NCBI RefSeq assembly: GCF_964340395.1
Contig: NC_135570.1
Span: 15,700,322 to 15,764,321, forward strand
Direction of reading: 5' to 3'
DNA from: Glandiceps talaboti
Lineage: Eukaryota; Hemichordata; Enteropneusta; Spengelidae
Length of the DNA: 64,000 nt
Shown here: in pieces, positions 8,866 to 21,146 of the stretch
Layout: each line of letters begins with the position of its first letter
How positions within the stretch are numbered: the first letter of the stretch is position 1
Notes under the pieces: model-generated
What the model was told of the DNA's origin: nothing
Databases searched by the model: none
What the model saw: the letters and a program-made list of their open reading frames with translations, nothing else
Translations under genes and position numbers: made by a program

Positions 8866-9895
8866 TGCATGAGGGCATCCAAACACGGTTTGCCTTTAAT
8901 ACAGACCATACAACCATTAGAAGAAATAGATTTATTTTTGATATGATACACTGTTATGACTTTGACCTTTCTTTCTATCCTTTCATTCTCAGGAAGTACT
9001 CGTATGCCGTGAGCATGGAACCTGGCTTATATATTTTTATATTAAAGAACTCCATTCTCAGGACAAATTACTGGTTTGCCAAGAATTTGACAATGATCCA
9101 TTACTAAAAATTTTAGAGCCAAGGTATTCAGTGTTCAGGCCTTTCAGTCTAAACATCAAGTCTTGGAACGTGAACTTTCTGCCCTTGGTGACAATTAAAG
9201 TACATCAACTAGATGACAGAGATGGATGTTTTATTCAATCCCACTGAGAGTCAGATGGTGCTCTCTCTAATCTTAAAGTCTGTCGACTTCTACATTGGAT
9301 GGCATCATGATGTATGAATCAACACTGTCTGACAGAACAAACAACACACATGTCCTTAGACTTTACAACTATAATCTATTTATAGACACTCAGTTTCAGT
9401 GATGATACTACCAATATGAGGCTGTCCCAAATCAGTTGATTTCAATTAACAGGAAGTGGTGACAGGTGAATTTACTTTGAAAGCTTTCAGGGTAAAATGT
9501 GACCAGAAATCACGCCAACATGATGACTGCATGCCAGGCCTGTATGTAAGTGTTACTGAAAGGTAACATATACCTACTGAATTTATGATACCATTGCCTA
9601 CAGAGTTCAACCAACATCACAGTGACTGAGCATCTCATAGACATAGCATTGTCTACATATTCAGTGTAACTCATTCTGTCTGGCCATACACATTCCAAAC
9701 GTTCATGACCACTGACATAAGCCACCACTCTCTGTTACACACCAATATTTTCAAGTCTCTTAATAACTGCAAACATGACATGGTTGAATTAATTGGTAGC
9801 AAACATATTACAAGTCAGTACCCTGGCTAGCTAGAAACCAGGGCGGACATAACGTTGGCTTCATATCACCTCTTGAGATATATGCCACCATTACA
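8866..9895. repeat. Block B, copy I (end block of the segmental duplication)
   Basis: About 1.03 kb nearly identical to 24675-25707. In both places it is followed within 200 bp by a long (TA)n tract. Copy I has about 165 extra bases (9897-10060) before the TA tract, which copy II lacks. The joint shows ACAT microhomology, consistent with a deletion in copy II. Confidence 0.8.
8993..9247 (+). CDS. Candidate exon in block B (copy I), no start codon
   Basis: A pyrimidine-rich acceptor (TTTCTATCCTTTCATTCTCAG) opens an 85-codon frame beginning EVLVCREHGTWLIYFYIK and ending at TGA 9245-9247. A second frame in copy II (about 24915-25115) also stays open and is Gln/Lys-rich with a coiled-coil look (SKQQVLERELSAL). 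A 4-base difference (TTAA present in copy I) separates the two frames. The protein family is not recognised. Confidence 0.4.
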   Translation, partial: EVLVCREHGTWLIYFYIKELHSQDKLLVCQEFDNDPLLKILEPRYSVFRPFSLNIKSWNVNFLPLVTIKVHQLDDRDGCFIQSH

Positions 9896-10065
9896 TGTAT
9901 TAATTTCAAACTGACTTAGAACTGGCCACATCAGCACACAAAGATGTACAAATATCAACAAATGTTACCACTGTAGTGATATAGTTTGAAGTGGATACAT
10001 TCTAATCGTAATATGAGATTTATATATATATTTTGCCACTCACTTATAGGATACATGTACTTCTA

Positions 10066-10200
<135 letters not shown>

Positions 10201-10241
10201 ATTGCTCCTACTTGTTGAGCACTCTCCTACTTTTGTCAATA

Positions 10242-11690
10242 ATGGAACGAGTGAACTTCCGATACTCCATGAAGAATATCCCACTACCAGATGACCGTGA
10301 GTACACAAAAAGATTAATCGAGAAAACTGAAAGCGTGATAAAAAGAATGAGATGGAAAGCCTTCTTCTACCTTCATCCAGAGGCCAATCCTAAGCAGAAG
10401 GAAACCTATGGCTTTAAATCAAGAAAAACACCACCCCAGATTGATGAAATGATTAAGTTTGAAGAAGATCTGCTACATGTTATCGAGAACATAAAATTTA
10501 GGAACATCAAATGTCAATTTTTAAATAAGCTACGCAAAGATGCTAAATGTATCAAACAGTCTGAAAACATGTTTATCCCAGCCGACAAAACTAACAATCA
10601 TTACAAGTTACAGAAGGAAGAATACAAAAAACTGTTAAAAGACAATACCACAGCGAAATACAGGAGGACTTCCACTTCACAAACCGGACAAATCAATGCC
10701 GAAGCAAAATGTATCGCAGAGAAACTTCAACTGGATGATAGAATTGAAACACTTGCGCAGAAACCAGCATTCATTACAATCAAGGACCATAAAGATAACT
10801 TTCCCAACCACGTTCAATGTAGACTAATCAACCCCGCAAAAAGTGAAATCGGAATTGTAAGTAAAACCATACTCGACCGCATTAACAAGGACATTATCAA
10901 GGCCACTAATACCTATCAATGGAAAAACACTAATTCTGTCATTGAATGGTTCACATCTATTACCAATAAGCAATCATGCTCTTTCCTCACGTTTGATGTA
11001 GTTGAATTCTACCCATCAATCACCCAGAAACTTCTACATGAAGCACTTGACTTCGCATCAAATTTTACAGATATCAAGAACGAAGAAAAGGAAATAATTA
11101 TGCATACAAAGAAAACCCTACTTTTCCACGATGATTCACCATGGCACAAGTCTAACCCGCCCTACCTATTTGATATTACTATGGGCTGCTATGACGGAGC
11201 AGAAACTTGCGAACTTATAGGCACTTACTTACTTAGTAAAGTCAAACATATGTTTGATAATGAGGTAGGATTATACAGGGATGATGGCCTAGCTGTACTC
11301 CGTAACCATTCACCATCGAAAGCCAACAAAGTAGCCAAGCAGCTAACTTCAGAATTTAAGAAACTCGGCCTTAGAATCACCACCGACCAAGGTATCAAAA
11401 TTGTCAACTTCCTTGATGTCACTTTCAACTTGCGTGACGAGTCATACCGACCGTACACAAAACCAAATAACACCACCCACTACGTCAACAAGAAATCAAA
11501 TCATCCTAAAGCCATAATTAAGACCATACCCAGCTCGGTAAACCAACGACTATCCAACATTTCCAGTGATGAACAACTATTCGACGCCACTACATCATCC
11601 TACCAAGATGCACTCAATGAAGCATACGGACGGGTTGAAATTTCTTCGTATCTATCAGATTACTTGGGCCGAGTGTCGGCCTTCTGCTAG
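10242..11690 (+). CDS. Penelope-like element reverse transcriptase, 3' truncated
   Basis: An uninterrupted frame of about 482 codons from the first ATG. RT landmarks in order: FIPADKTNN and ITIKDHK in the fingers; motif A FLTFDVVEFYPSI; motif B TMGCYDGAE; motif C LYRDDGLAVL with the catalytic Asp pair; then VNFLDVTF; then SNHPKAIIKTIPSSVNQRL in the thumb. The last set is typical of Penelope-like elements. Related full elements carry a C-terminal GIY-YIG endonuclease. Here the frame ends about 20 codons into the inverted-repeat terminus, so the endonuclease is missing. RT motifs look intact, so the enzyme could still be active as RT, but the element is incomplete. Family assignment is from recalled similarity. 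Confidence 0.75.
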   Translation: MERVNFRYSMKNIPLPDDREYTKRLIEKTESVIKRMRWKAFFYLHPEANPKQKETYGFKSRKTPPQIDEMIKFEEDLLHVIENIKFRNIKCQFLNKLRKDAKCIKQSENMFIPADKTNNHYKLQKEEYKKLLKDNTTAKYRRTSTSQTGQINAEAKCIAEKLQLDDRIETLAQKPAFITIKDHKDNFPNHVQCRLINPAKSEIGIVSKTILDRINKDIIKATNTYQWKNTNSVIEWFTSITNKQSCSFLTFDVVEFYPSITQKLLHEALDFASNFTDIKNEEKEIIMHTKKTLLFHDDSPWHKSNPPYLFDITMGCYDGAETCELIGTYLLSKVKHMFDNEVGLYRDDGLAVLRNHSPSKANKVAKQLTSEFKKLGLRITTDQGIKIVNFLDVTFNLRDESYRPYTKPNNTTHYVNKKSNHPKAIIKTIPSSVNQRLSNISSDEQLFDATTSSYQDALNEAYGRVEISSYLSDYLGRVSAFC

Positions 11691-11852
11691 TCTGGAATCC
11701 CGACGTTACTATATTTCGATTTGAATGATCTCCATATACATGTACCTACATTCGAATCGTAATATAGTAACGTCAGGATTCCAGACTAGCAGAAGGCCGA
11801 CACTCGGCCCAAGTAATCTGATAGATACGAAGAAATTTCAACCCCGTCCGTA
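11625..11852. mobile_element. Long inverted repeat at the Penelope-like element end
   Basis: Left arm about 11625-11727 and right arm about 11749-11852 are inverted copies of roughly 103 bp with a 21-nt loop and a few mismatches. The left arm supplies the last codons of the RT frame. Inverted or pseudo-LTR ends are typical of Penelope-like elements. No intact hammerhead core was found in these arms. Confidence 0.8.
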
Positions 11853-11999
11853 TCCCCCAGCAATAATTGTAGCTTGCATTTTTTGTGCAATTATTTCATT
11901 CTGGTTATCATATATATATATTTTTTATTTTCATTATTTTCGTTTTGTATTTTTATTCTCTCTCTCAAGGTTGCACAAAAAATCGGCTCAAAAAATCTT

Positions 12000-13278
12000 C
12001 AACAAAAATTTCCATTGAAATTCCATAGACTTCTATAGAACTTTATGGAACCATCAAAATTCCATTGAATTTCTATAGAATTCAATAGATTTTTTTCTAT
12101 TGAAGTTTAAGGGGAAAAAAATCTATAGAATTTCTATAGACTTTTAAAGAATTTCTATAGACTTCTGTAGAAATCTATAGACTTCTATAGAATCTTTTTC
12201 TTTTTTAAGAATTCTTAGCTGTCGATGAGATTTTGTTCAAATAAAATTGTCAAAATATGCAAATGTCAAAAATTGTCAAAAATTAAAATACTCAAGAACC
12301 ACAGGTCAATTTGCTTTGGAAATGAATATGCATGTTTCAAAGGTGGATCTCGTATATCTTTTACTTCTCAGGTATTGTCTTTGACTCCGAATTTATGCAT
12401 AGAAAAACTAAAGATGGCTTGATACATGCAGGCCAAGCAGGTTGATGTCACAAACATCTTCCCCAGCTGTACACAAGAGAGTAACATGCATTGTTTATTC
12501 TTACTTACAGTACAATTTGAACATCACTCCAGTACATGTAGTGGTAGTGGTACTGGGAAGGAATGGAAAAAAGAATATATGGGTAATGGTACTGGAAGTG
12601 AGGAGAAGATGGAATGTATTGGTGATGGTGCTAGAAATGAAGAGGAGGAAGAATGTTGTGGGAGTGGTATGGGGGATGAGGAGAGGAAACCAGAATTAGC
12701 TAGGAAAAGTCGAAGGGAAAGAAGACAGCCATGGACGCCAGCAGAAATTAACACGCTTAAACTATTCTTCAAGGAATTGATCAAAATCAGACAAACACCA
12801 GGCCTCAGGGAGTGTAAAGAATGCTTACAAAAATATCCAAAGTTACTAGGAAGGAGAGACTGGAAAATGATCAAATGGAAAGTTTGTTATCTTATAAAGA
12901 TGGAAGAAAAGAAGCAAAGAGCTAAATAAAAATAGAACTCTTTCAAAGTTGCCTGAAAGGTATAGAGTTGACATTTCAGAGGACTCTGTTTTAGAGTCCT
13001 CTCACTCGTAGCCCTGTGAGAAACTCGGTGGCATAGGCCGCATCCACATTTATTTTTGCCCCATACTTTGTCATGAAAAGGAAGTTGTGCGTGTGTTACT
13101 ACTTACTGAAACATGACTAATCAGTACTGGTTCTTGGTGAAACTCTTATGCTCTCTGCCCCCTTCTAACATCTAAAATGATGAAAAGTTTATTAACATTA
13201 TGTATATTAATTAACTTCTCGCCATTTCAATCGATACAAGCAGTAAGGCAGCGAAAGATTTTCACCAAAGACTAGTAG
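12000..13278. repeat. SANT block, copy II
   Basis: Near-identical copy of 4382-5662, including the TCTATAGA cluster and the SANT exon. It is preceded by the full Penelope terminus and about 150 bp of AT-rich sequence (11853-11999) that copy I lacks. Confidence 0.8.
12511..12929 (+). CDS. SANT/Myb-like exon, copy II
   Basis: Same structure as 4895-5313 with a few substitutions (for example D to E in the FFKDLI segment and R to A near the C-terminus). The frame is intact and the acceptor is conserved. No counterpart of the exon at 3940 is present upstream, so this copy may be an orphan exon. Confidence 0.5.
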
Positions 13279-16200
13279 ATGCCGTACTTTTTTCTACAGA
13301 ATTCAAGGCTTCATCAAACAAATTTTGACATCCCTGAAGAAGGTTTTGGGGGAGCTATTTTGGTAGTGGGTCAAAATAGAACAAGAAGGTAGATTTATTC
13401 TGTCAATAACATTTACTATGCAAATAAGCACAGGCATTCAAATAAATCTGTATGTTTTCTAAAAAAAAAATAAACATTAAATAAGATGAATATGGAACTG
13501 TTATGTATGTATCCATCTCATTATGACAAACTGTCAGGTCCATTGTTTTGATAATTGGTGGGGGATATGTTCCCTTTGGAGTCTGGTTGGGAAGTTGTGC
13601 AAATCAAAATGATTGTGTCAGAGGTGTGCATTTTTAGGCAAAAAAAAAAATACATATTTGTTAGAGAATCAAAGCTTGAAGTCTAAGTCAAAGAGTAAGT
13701 TATAGTTTCATCGATGGAAACATTAAATCTTTTATGGTGTAAATCTAGGTCTGAGTGGTACCACAGGGTTTCAAATTTCACACCATTCCTGGATATCCGT
13801 TTGACAATGAAATTCCTGAAAATTGTTGAAAACTCATGGAAATTAAAGTTTGGTGCCATTTCAGCCTGTTTTATATTCTATTTGATATAACAAATACTTC
13901 ATGATAATCACCGAGTCTATTGTTTGTCACCTTCCTTGCAGATGCCGTACTTTTTTCTACAGAATTCAAGGCTTCATCAAGCAAATTTTGACATCCCTGA
14001 AGAAGGTTTTGGGGGAGCTATTTTGGTAGTGGGTCAAAATAGAACAAGAAGGTAGATTTATTCTGTCAATAACATTTACTATGCAAATAAGCACAGGCAT
14101 TCAAATAAATCTGTATGTTTTCTAAAAAAAAATATAAACATTAAATAAGATGAATATGGAACTGTTATGTATGTATCCATCTCATTATGACTTAGAGCAC
14201 TAGATCGACTTGAAAACAAAAGGTCAAATAATGATTCGAAGCTGGATGAAAGACCATCAGGAGTGAATGCATCAGCAAGTAGGAGTAAATTAAAATACCT
14301 TGGAGGCAGATGCATCGATAAAGCAAAGTATTCTGTGACAAAGCAACTTCGGTGAGGTATGTTCCACGATCAGGTGAAATATGAGGTCTGTAAAAGTACT
14401 CTAAGTATGTTGGATGTATTGGAGGCATCCGAAAATGAGACAGTGTGACAACAGACACATAAGAAGGCCTCTCATACATATATCAGATCCTAAATTTGAT
14501 TTTTTTTCCTGTCAAGTTGAACAACGTCGAAGCGGGCTAGAAATTATCGAAGCTTTTCAGATATTTAGGGGCAGTATCATTGAAAAAGTTGAAAAATGCT
14601 TTAAAATGCCACAGATTTGCAGAATACATGGAAGCATTTGTTTGACAAGGAAGAGAATGGAGAAATAGTACGACGACGTTAACTGTCAATATTTCAGGAT
14701 TGCAAATAACCAGTACAGAAAATCACTGCTGGAACAACTTGGTAATACTCATGGTGCAGAGAATAGAAATTCAAAAAAGAAAACGAGTTAACACTGTAGC
14801 AGAAAACGCAACAGGCAACATCACCAAACACCAAAAAATTGGAAATGGGTGGATAGGGGAGGTGACGGAAAAGGATGGGGAAAGGAAAAGCAATGAAGGA
14901 AAATGGACAAATAGTTCTGTGCGAGTGCTGCATGTTTGGTGATGTGCGAGTCGTGAAGCTTGGATACAATGCAATGATTGCAAAGGGTGGTTGCATATGG
15001 AATGTATAGGTTTATCGTTGTCAGAGTATGCAGAAAATGAACTAAATAGTGTCCTCACCTACAAATGTACGAGTTGTTGTGAGCCTTCATAAGTTACGTT
15101 TTGAAATCATGACCCCATGGAAAGGGCACATGTTGCAAGCGAAGATAATTGGCATTTCAAATAAGTGATCACACATTAGCCTAAACCATTTTGTATTGTA
15201 TCCTACATGTAGATATTTTCACCAATATTTATTTTTATTGTACCAAAGTGTTTTATCTCATGAGAATTTTTACAGCTGCATCATTTTTCACATTTCTCTG
15301 GTACCACTAAATCAGTCAACTTTTCTCTGTAGCAAAATAAAGTTGTTTTACAGCATACAATTACTCAATGTAATACATAGGTCACATTGTAGGGTAGTTT
15401 AATTTTTGGCCGAGATAAAAAAAGGTAAAAAAAAGTGCTTGTTATTGTTGTGATATTTTTTTTATTTATTTGAAAAAAAACATTCTTCACAGTAATTTTC
15501 TTTTCCACAAATATTGTCTTGTTTTTAGCTGACAAAGAGAAGGTCCTAAAGCCACGGAGTACGGATGATGGCAAAAAAAGGTAGGCATTAATATTTCAGC
15601 TTTAAAGCATAGTGTCTTTTTCTGCACTTGATCTAGTTTCTCATTGTGATAACGTCTATGGTGCAGTCAAGATCACGAAATTATTCCCATGAGAATATAT
15701 TATAAGCCACTCAGTGTCTGGTAAAACCCCCAATAAGGCAACAAGTGCAAAACAGGCATTTGACTGTCGCCTTTATTAAATAATGGTTACTGTATTAAAA
15801 GGCAAATTTCTAGCAATGTCTTGTAAGTCAATAACCGAGAAAGTCCAATCTGTTCAGAAATATGTGAAGAAACATTAAAGACACAATCTCTGCATTGTTA
15901 GATCTTTTTTAAGGTTGTTGCACAGGCTATTTTTCAACCCCATGCTTTACTTATAGTAAAAATGTCATAATTTTGTTAAAAATAAAGATATTGACTCCAT
16001 ATTTTCAGTTTGTTTTTTATATATTCAACATATCAGCAAAAACATTAAAATTTTGTTTGTTTATGTTATGATGAAATTCGATACGTGTGTATATTAATGT
16101 CATATTTTTCAATTTTTACAAGGCAATTGTTATTTTCGGGGGTTTTTTCACCACTCACAGTCATCAAAAATAAAAATTGGTATTGTTCAACTTTGCTAGA

Positions 16201-16705
16201 GGGTCAAAATACAATGTAGATCAAGCTGAAATTTGTTGAAAGTGAAGAGAATAGAAAAAAGAAAAAACCATGTGCATGACTTAAAACTCACAAACTGTCA
16301 GGTCCATTGTTTTGATAATTGGTGGGGGATATGTTCCCTTTGGAGTCTGGTTGGGAAGTTGTGCAAATCAAAATGATTGTGTCAGAGGTGTGCATTTTTA
16401 GGCAAAAAAAAAAATACATATTTGTTAGAGAATCAAAGCTTGAAGTCTAAGTCAAAGAGTAAGTTATAGTTTCATCGATGGAAACATTAAATCTTTTATG
16501 GTGTAAATCTAGGTCTGAGTGGTACCACAGGGTTTCAAATTTCACACCATTCCTGGATATCCGTTTGACAATGAAATTCCTGAAAATTGTTGAAAACTCA
16601 TGGAAATTAAAGTTTGGTGCCATTTCAGCCTGTTTTATATTCTATTTGTTATAACAAATACTTCATGATAATCACCGAGTCTATTGTTTGTCACCTTCCT
16701 TGCAG
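13279..16705. repeat. Tandem 3427-bp unit (S+L), first copy
   Basis: Composed of a 663-bp S unit (13279-13941) and a full L unit (13942-16705). In S, the sequence jumps from CTCATTATGAC (13527) straight to AAACTGTCAGG, deleting everything between the two L-unit positions. Exons: MPYFF twice, ALDR once, the PHD-like exon (stop-containing) once and the 52-nt exon once. Confidence 0.85.
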
Positions 16706-19700
16706 ATGCCGTACTTTTTTCTACAGAATTCAAGGCTTCATCAAGCAAATTTTGACATCCCTGAAGAAGGTTTTGGGGGAGCTATTTTGGTAGTGGGTCA
16801 AAATAGAACAAGAAGGTAGATTTATTCTGTCAATAACATTTACTATGCAAATAAGCACAGGCATTCAAATAAATCTGTATGTTTTCTAAAAAAAAAATAA
16901 ACATTAAATAAGATGAATATGGAACTGTTATGTATGTATCCATCTCATTATGACAAACTGTCAGGTCCATTGTTTTGATAATTGGTGGGGGATATGTTCC
17001 CTTTGGAGTCTGGTTGGGAAGTTGTGCAAATCAAAATGATTGTGTCAGAGGTGTGCATTTTTAGGCAAAAAAAAAAATACATATTTGTTAGAGAATCAAA
17101 GCTTGAAGTCTAAGTCAAAGAGTAAGTTATAGTTTCATCGATGGAAACATTAAATCTTTTATGGTGTAAATCTAGGTCTGAGTGGTACCACAGGGTTTCA
17201 AATTTCACACCATTCCTGGATATCCGTTTGACAATGAAATTCCTGAAAATTGTTGAAAACTCATGGAAATTAAAGTTTGGTGCCATTTCAGCCTGTTTTA
17301 TATTCTATTTGATATAACAAATACTTCATGATAATCACCGAGTCTATTGTTTGTCACCTTCCTTGCAGATGCCGTACTTTTTTCTACAGAATTCAAGGCT
17401 TCATCAAGCAAATTTTGACATCCCTGAAGAAGGTTTTGGGGGAGCTATTTTGGTAGTGGGTCAAAATAGAACAAGAAGGTAGATTTATTCTGTCAATAAC
17501 ATTTACTATGCAAATAAGCACAGGCATTCAAATAAATCTGTATGTTTTCTAAAAAAAAATATAAACATTAAATAAGATGAATATGGAACTGTTATGTATG
17601 TATCCATCTCATTATGACTTAGAGCACTAGATCGACTTGAAAACAAAAGGTCAAATAATGATTCGAAGCTGGATGAAAGACCATCAGGAGTGAATGCATC
17701 AGCAAGTAGGAGTAAATTAAAATACCTTGGAGGCAGATGCATCGATAAAGCAAAGTATTCTGTGACAAAGCAACTTCGGTGAGGTATGTTCCACGATCAG
17801 GTGAAATATGAGGTCTGTAAAAGTACTCTAAGTATGTTGGATGTATTGGAGGCATCCGAAAATGAGACAGTGTGACAACAGACACATAAGAAGGCCTCTC
17901 ATACATATATCAGATCCTAAATTTGATTTTTTTTCCTGTCAAGTTGAACAACGTCGAAGCGGGCTAGAAATTATCGAAGCTTTTCAGATATTTAGGGGCA
18001 GTATCATTGAAAAAGTTGAAAAATGCTTTAAAATGCCACAGATTTGCAGAATACATGGAAGCATTTGTTTGACAAGGAAGAGAATGGAGAAATAGTACGA
18101 CGACGTTAACTGTCGATATTTCAGGATTGCAAATAACCAGTACAGAAAATCACTGCTGGAACAACTTGGTAATACTCATGGTGCAGAGAATAGAAATTCA
18201 AAAAAGAAAACGAGTTAACACTGTAGCAGAAAACGCAACAGGCAACATCACCAAACACCAAAAAATTGGAAATGGGTGGATAGGGGAGGTGACGGAAAAG
18301 GATGGGGAAAGGAAAAGCAATGAAGGAAAATGGACAAATAGTTCTGTGCGAGTGCTGCATGTTTGGTGATGTGCGAGTCGTGAAGCTTGGATACAATGCA
18401 ATGATTGCAAAGGGTGGTTGCATATGGAATGTATAGGTTTATCGTTGTCAGTGTATGCAGAAAATGAACTAAATAGTGTCCTCACCTACAAATGTACGAG
18501 TTGTTGTGAGCCTTCATAAGTTACGTTTTGAAATCATGACCCCATGGAAAGGGCACATGTTGCAAGCGAAGATAATTGGCATTTCAAATAAGTGATCACA
18601 CATTAGCCTAAACCATTTTGTATTGTATCCTACATGTAGATATTTTCACCAATATTTATTTTTATTGTACCAAAGTGTTTTATCTCATGAGAATTTTTAC
18701 AGCTGCATCATTTTTCACATTTCTCTGGTACCACTAAATCAGTCAACTTTTCTCTGTAGCAAAATAAAGTTGTTTTACAGCATACAATTACTCAATGTAA
18801 TACATAGGTCACATTGTAGGGTAGTTTAATTTTTGGCCGAGATAAAAAAAGGTAAAAAAAAGTGCTTGTTATTGTTGTGATATTTTTTTTATTTATTTGA
18901 AAAAAAACATTCTTCACAGTAATTTTCTTTTCCACAAATATTGTCTTGTTTTTAGCTGACAAAGAGAAGGTCCTAAAGCCACGGAGTACGGATGATGGCA
19001 AAAAAAGGTAGGCATTAATATTTCAGCTTTAAAGCATAGTGTCTTTTTCTGCACTTGATCTAGTTTCTCATTGTGATAACGTCTATGGTGCAGTCAAGAT
19101 CACGAAATTATTCCCATGAGAATATATTATAAGCCACTCAGTGTCTGGTAAAACCCCCAATAAGGCAACAAGTGCAAAACAGGCATTTGACTGTCGCCTT
19201 TATTAAATAATGGTTACTGTATTAAAAGGCAAATTTCTAGCAATGTCTTGTAAGTCAATAACCGAGAAAGTCCAATCTGTTCAGAAATATGTGAAGAAAC
19301 ATTAAAGACACAATCTCTGCATTGTTAGATCTTTTTTAAGGTTGTTGCACAGGCTATTTTTCAACCCCATGCTTTACTTATAGTAAAAATGTCATAATTT
19401 TGTTAAAAATAAAGATATTGACTCCATATTTTCAGTTTGTTTTTTATATATTCAACATATCAGCAAAAACATTAAAATTTTGTTTGTTTATGTTATGATG
19501 AAATTCGATACGTGTGTATATTAATGTCATATTTTTCAATTTTTACAAGGCAATTGTTATTTTCGGGGGTTTTTTCACCACTCACAGTCATCAAAAATAA
19601 AAATTGGTATTGTTCAACTTTGCTAGAGGGTCAAAATACAATGTAGATCAAGCTGAAATTTGTTGAAAGTGAAGAGAATAGAAAAAAGAAAAAACCATGT

Positions 19701-20132
19701 GCATGACTTAAAACTCACAAACTGTCAGGTCCATTGTTTTGATAATTGGTGGGGGATATGTTCCCTTTGGAGTCTGGTTGGGAAGTTGTGCAAATCAAAA
19801 TGATTGTGTCAGAGGTGTGCATTTTTAGGCAAAAAAAAAAATACATATTTGTTAGAGAATCAAAGCTTGAAGTCTAAGTCAAAGAGTAAGTTATAGTTTC
19901 ATCGATGGAAACATTAAATCTTTTATGGTGTAAATCTAGGTCTGAGTGGTACCACAGGGTTTCAAATTTCACACCATTCCTGGATATCCGTTTGACAATG
20001 AAATTCCTGAAAATTGTTGAAAACTCATGGAAATTAAAGTTTGGTGCCATTTCAGCCTGTTTTATATTCTATTTGTTATAACAAATACTTCATGATAATC
20101 ACCGAGTCTATTGTTTGTCACCTTCCTTGCAG
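16706..20132. repeat. Tandem 3427-bp unit (S+L), second copy
   Basis: Nearly identical to 13279-16705 at a fixed offset of 3427 bp. The few differences include A/G at 14690 versus 18117 and A/T near 15026 versus 18453. Such identity implies a recent tandem duplication or gene conversion. Confidence 0.85.
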
Positions 20133-21146
20133 ATGCCGTACTTTTTTCTACAGAATTCAAGGCTTCATCAAGCAAATTTTGACATCCCTGAAGAAGGTTT
20201 TGGGGGAGCTATTTTGGTAGTGGGTCAAAATAGAACAAGAAGGTAGATTTATTCTGTCAATAACATTTACTATGCAAATAAGCACAGGCATTCAAATAAA
20301 TCTGTATGTTTTCTAAAAAAAAATATAAACATTAAATAAGATGAATATGGAACTGTTATGTATGTATCCATCTCATTATGACTTAGAGCACTAGATCGAC
20401 TTGAAAACAAAAGGTCAAATAATGATTCGAAGCTGGATGAAAGACCATCAGGAGTGAATGCATCAGCAAGTAGGAGTAAATTAAAATACCTTGGAGGCAG
20501 ATGCATCGATAAAGCAAAGTATTCTGTGACAAAGCAACTTCGGTGAGGTATGTTCCACGATCAGGTGAAATATGAGGTCTGTAAAAGTACTCTAAGTATG
20601 TTGGATGTATTGGAGGCATCCGAATATGTTGGATGTATTGGAGGCATCCGAAAATGAGACAGTGTGACAACAGACACATAAGAAGGCCTCTCATACATAT
20701 ATCAGATCCTAAATTTGATTTTTTTTTCCCTGTCAAGTTGAACAACGTCGAAGCGGGCTAGAAATTATCGAAGCTTTTCAGATATTTAGGGGCAGTATCA
20801 TTGAAAAAGTTAAAAAATGCTTTAAAATGCCGCAGATTTGCAGAATACATGGAAGCATTTGTTTGACGAGGAAGAGAATGGAGAAATAGTACGACGACGT
20901 TAACTGTCGATATTTCAGGATTGCAAATAACCAGTACAGAAAATCACTGCTGGAACAACTTGGTAATTCTCATGGTGCACAGAATAGAAATTCAAAAAAG
21001 AAAACGAGTTAACACTGTAGCAGAAAACGCAACAGGCAACATCACCAAACACCAAAAAATTGGAAATGGGTGGATAGGGGAGGTGACGGAAAAGGATGGG
21101 TGGTTGCATATGGAATGTATAGGTTTATCGTTGTCAGAGTTACGTT
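20133..21146. repeat. Unit L, last copy (deleted at 3' end)
   Basis: Starts like the other L units. It has an internal tandem duplication of a 26-bp word (ATGTTGGATGTATTGGAGGC, about 20598-20650), a deletion inside the PHD-like exon (GGATGGG joined to TGGTTGC) and a second deletion joining CAGAGT to TACGTT, where homology ends. Confidence 0.75.

Noticed and set aside
11625-11852. Hammerhead ribozyme in the Penelope-like inverted repeat
   Set aside because: The nearest match (CTGATAGATACGAAG) has an extra base in the CUGANGA box and no stem II or cleavage site in place.
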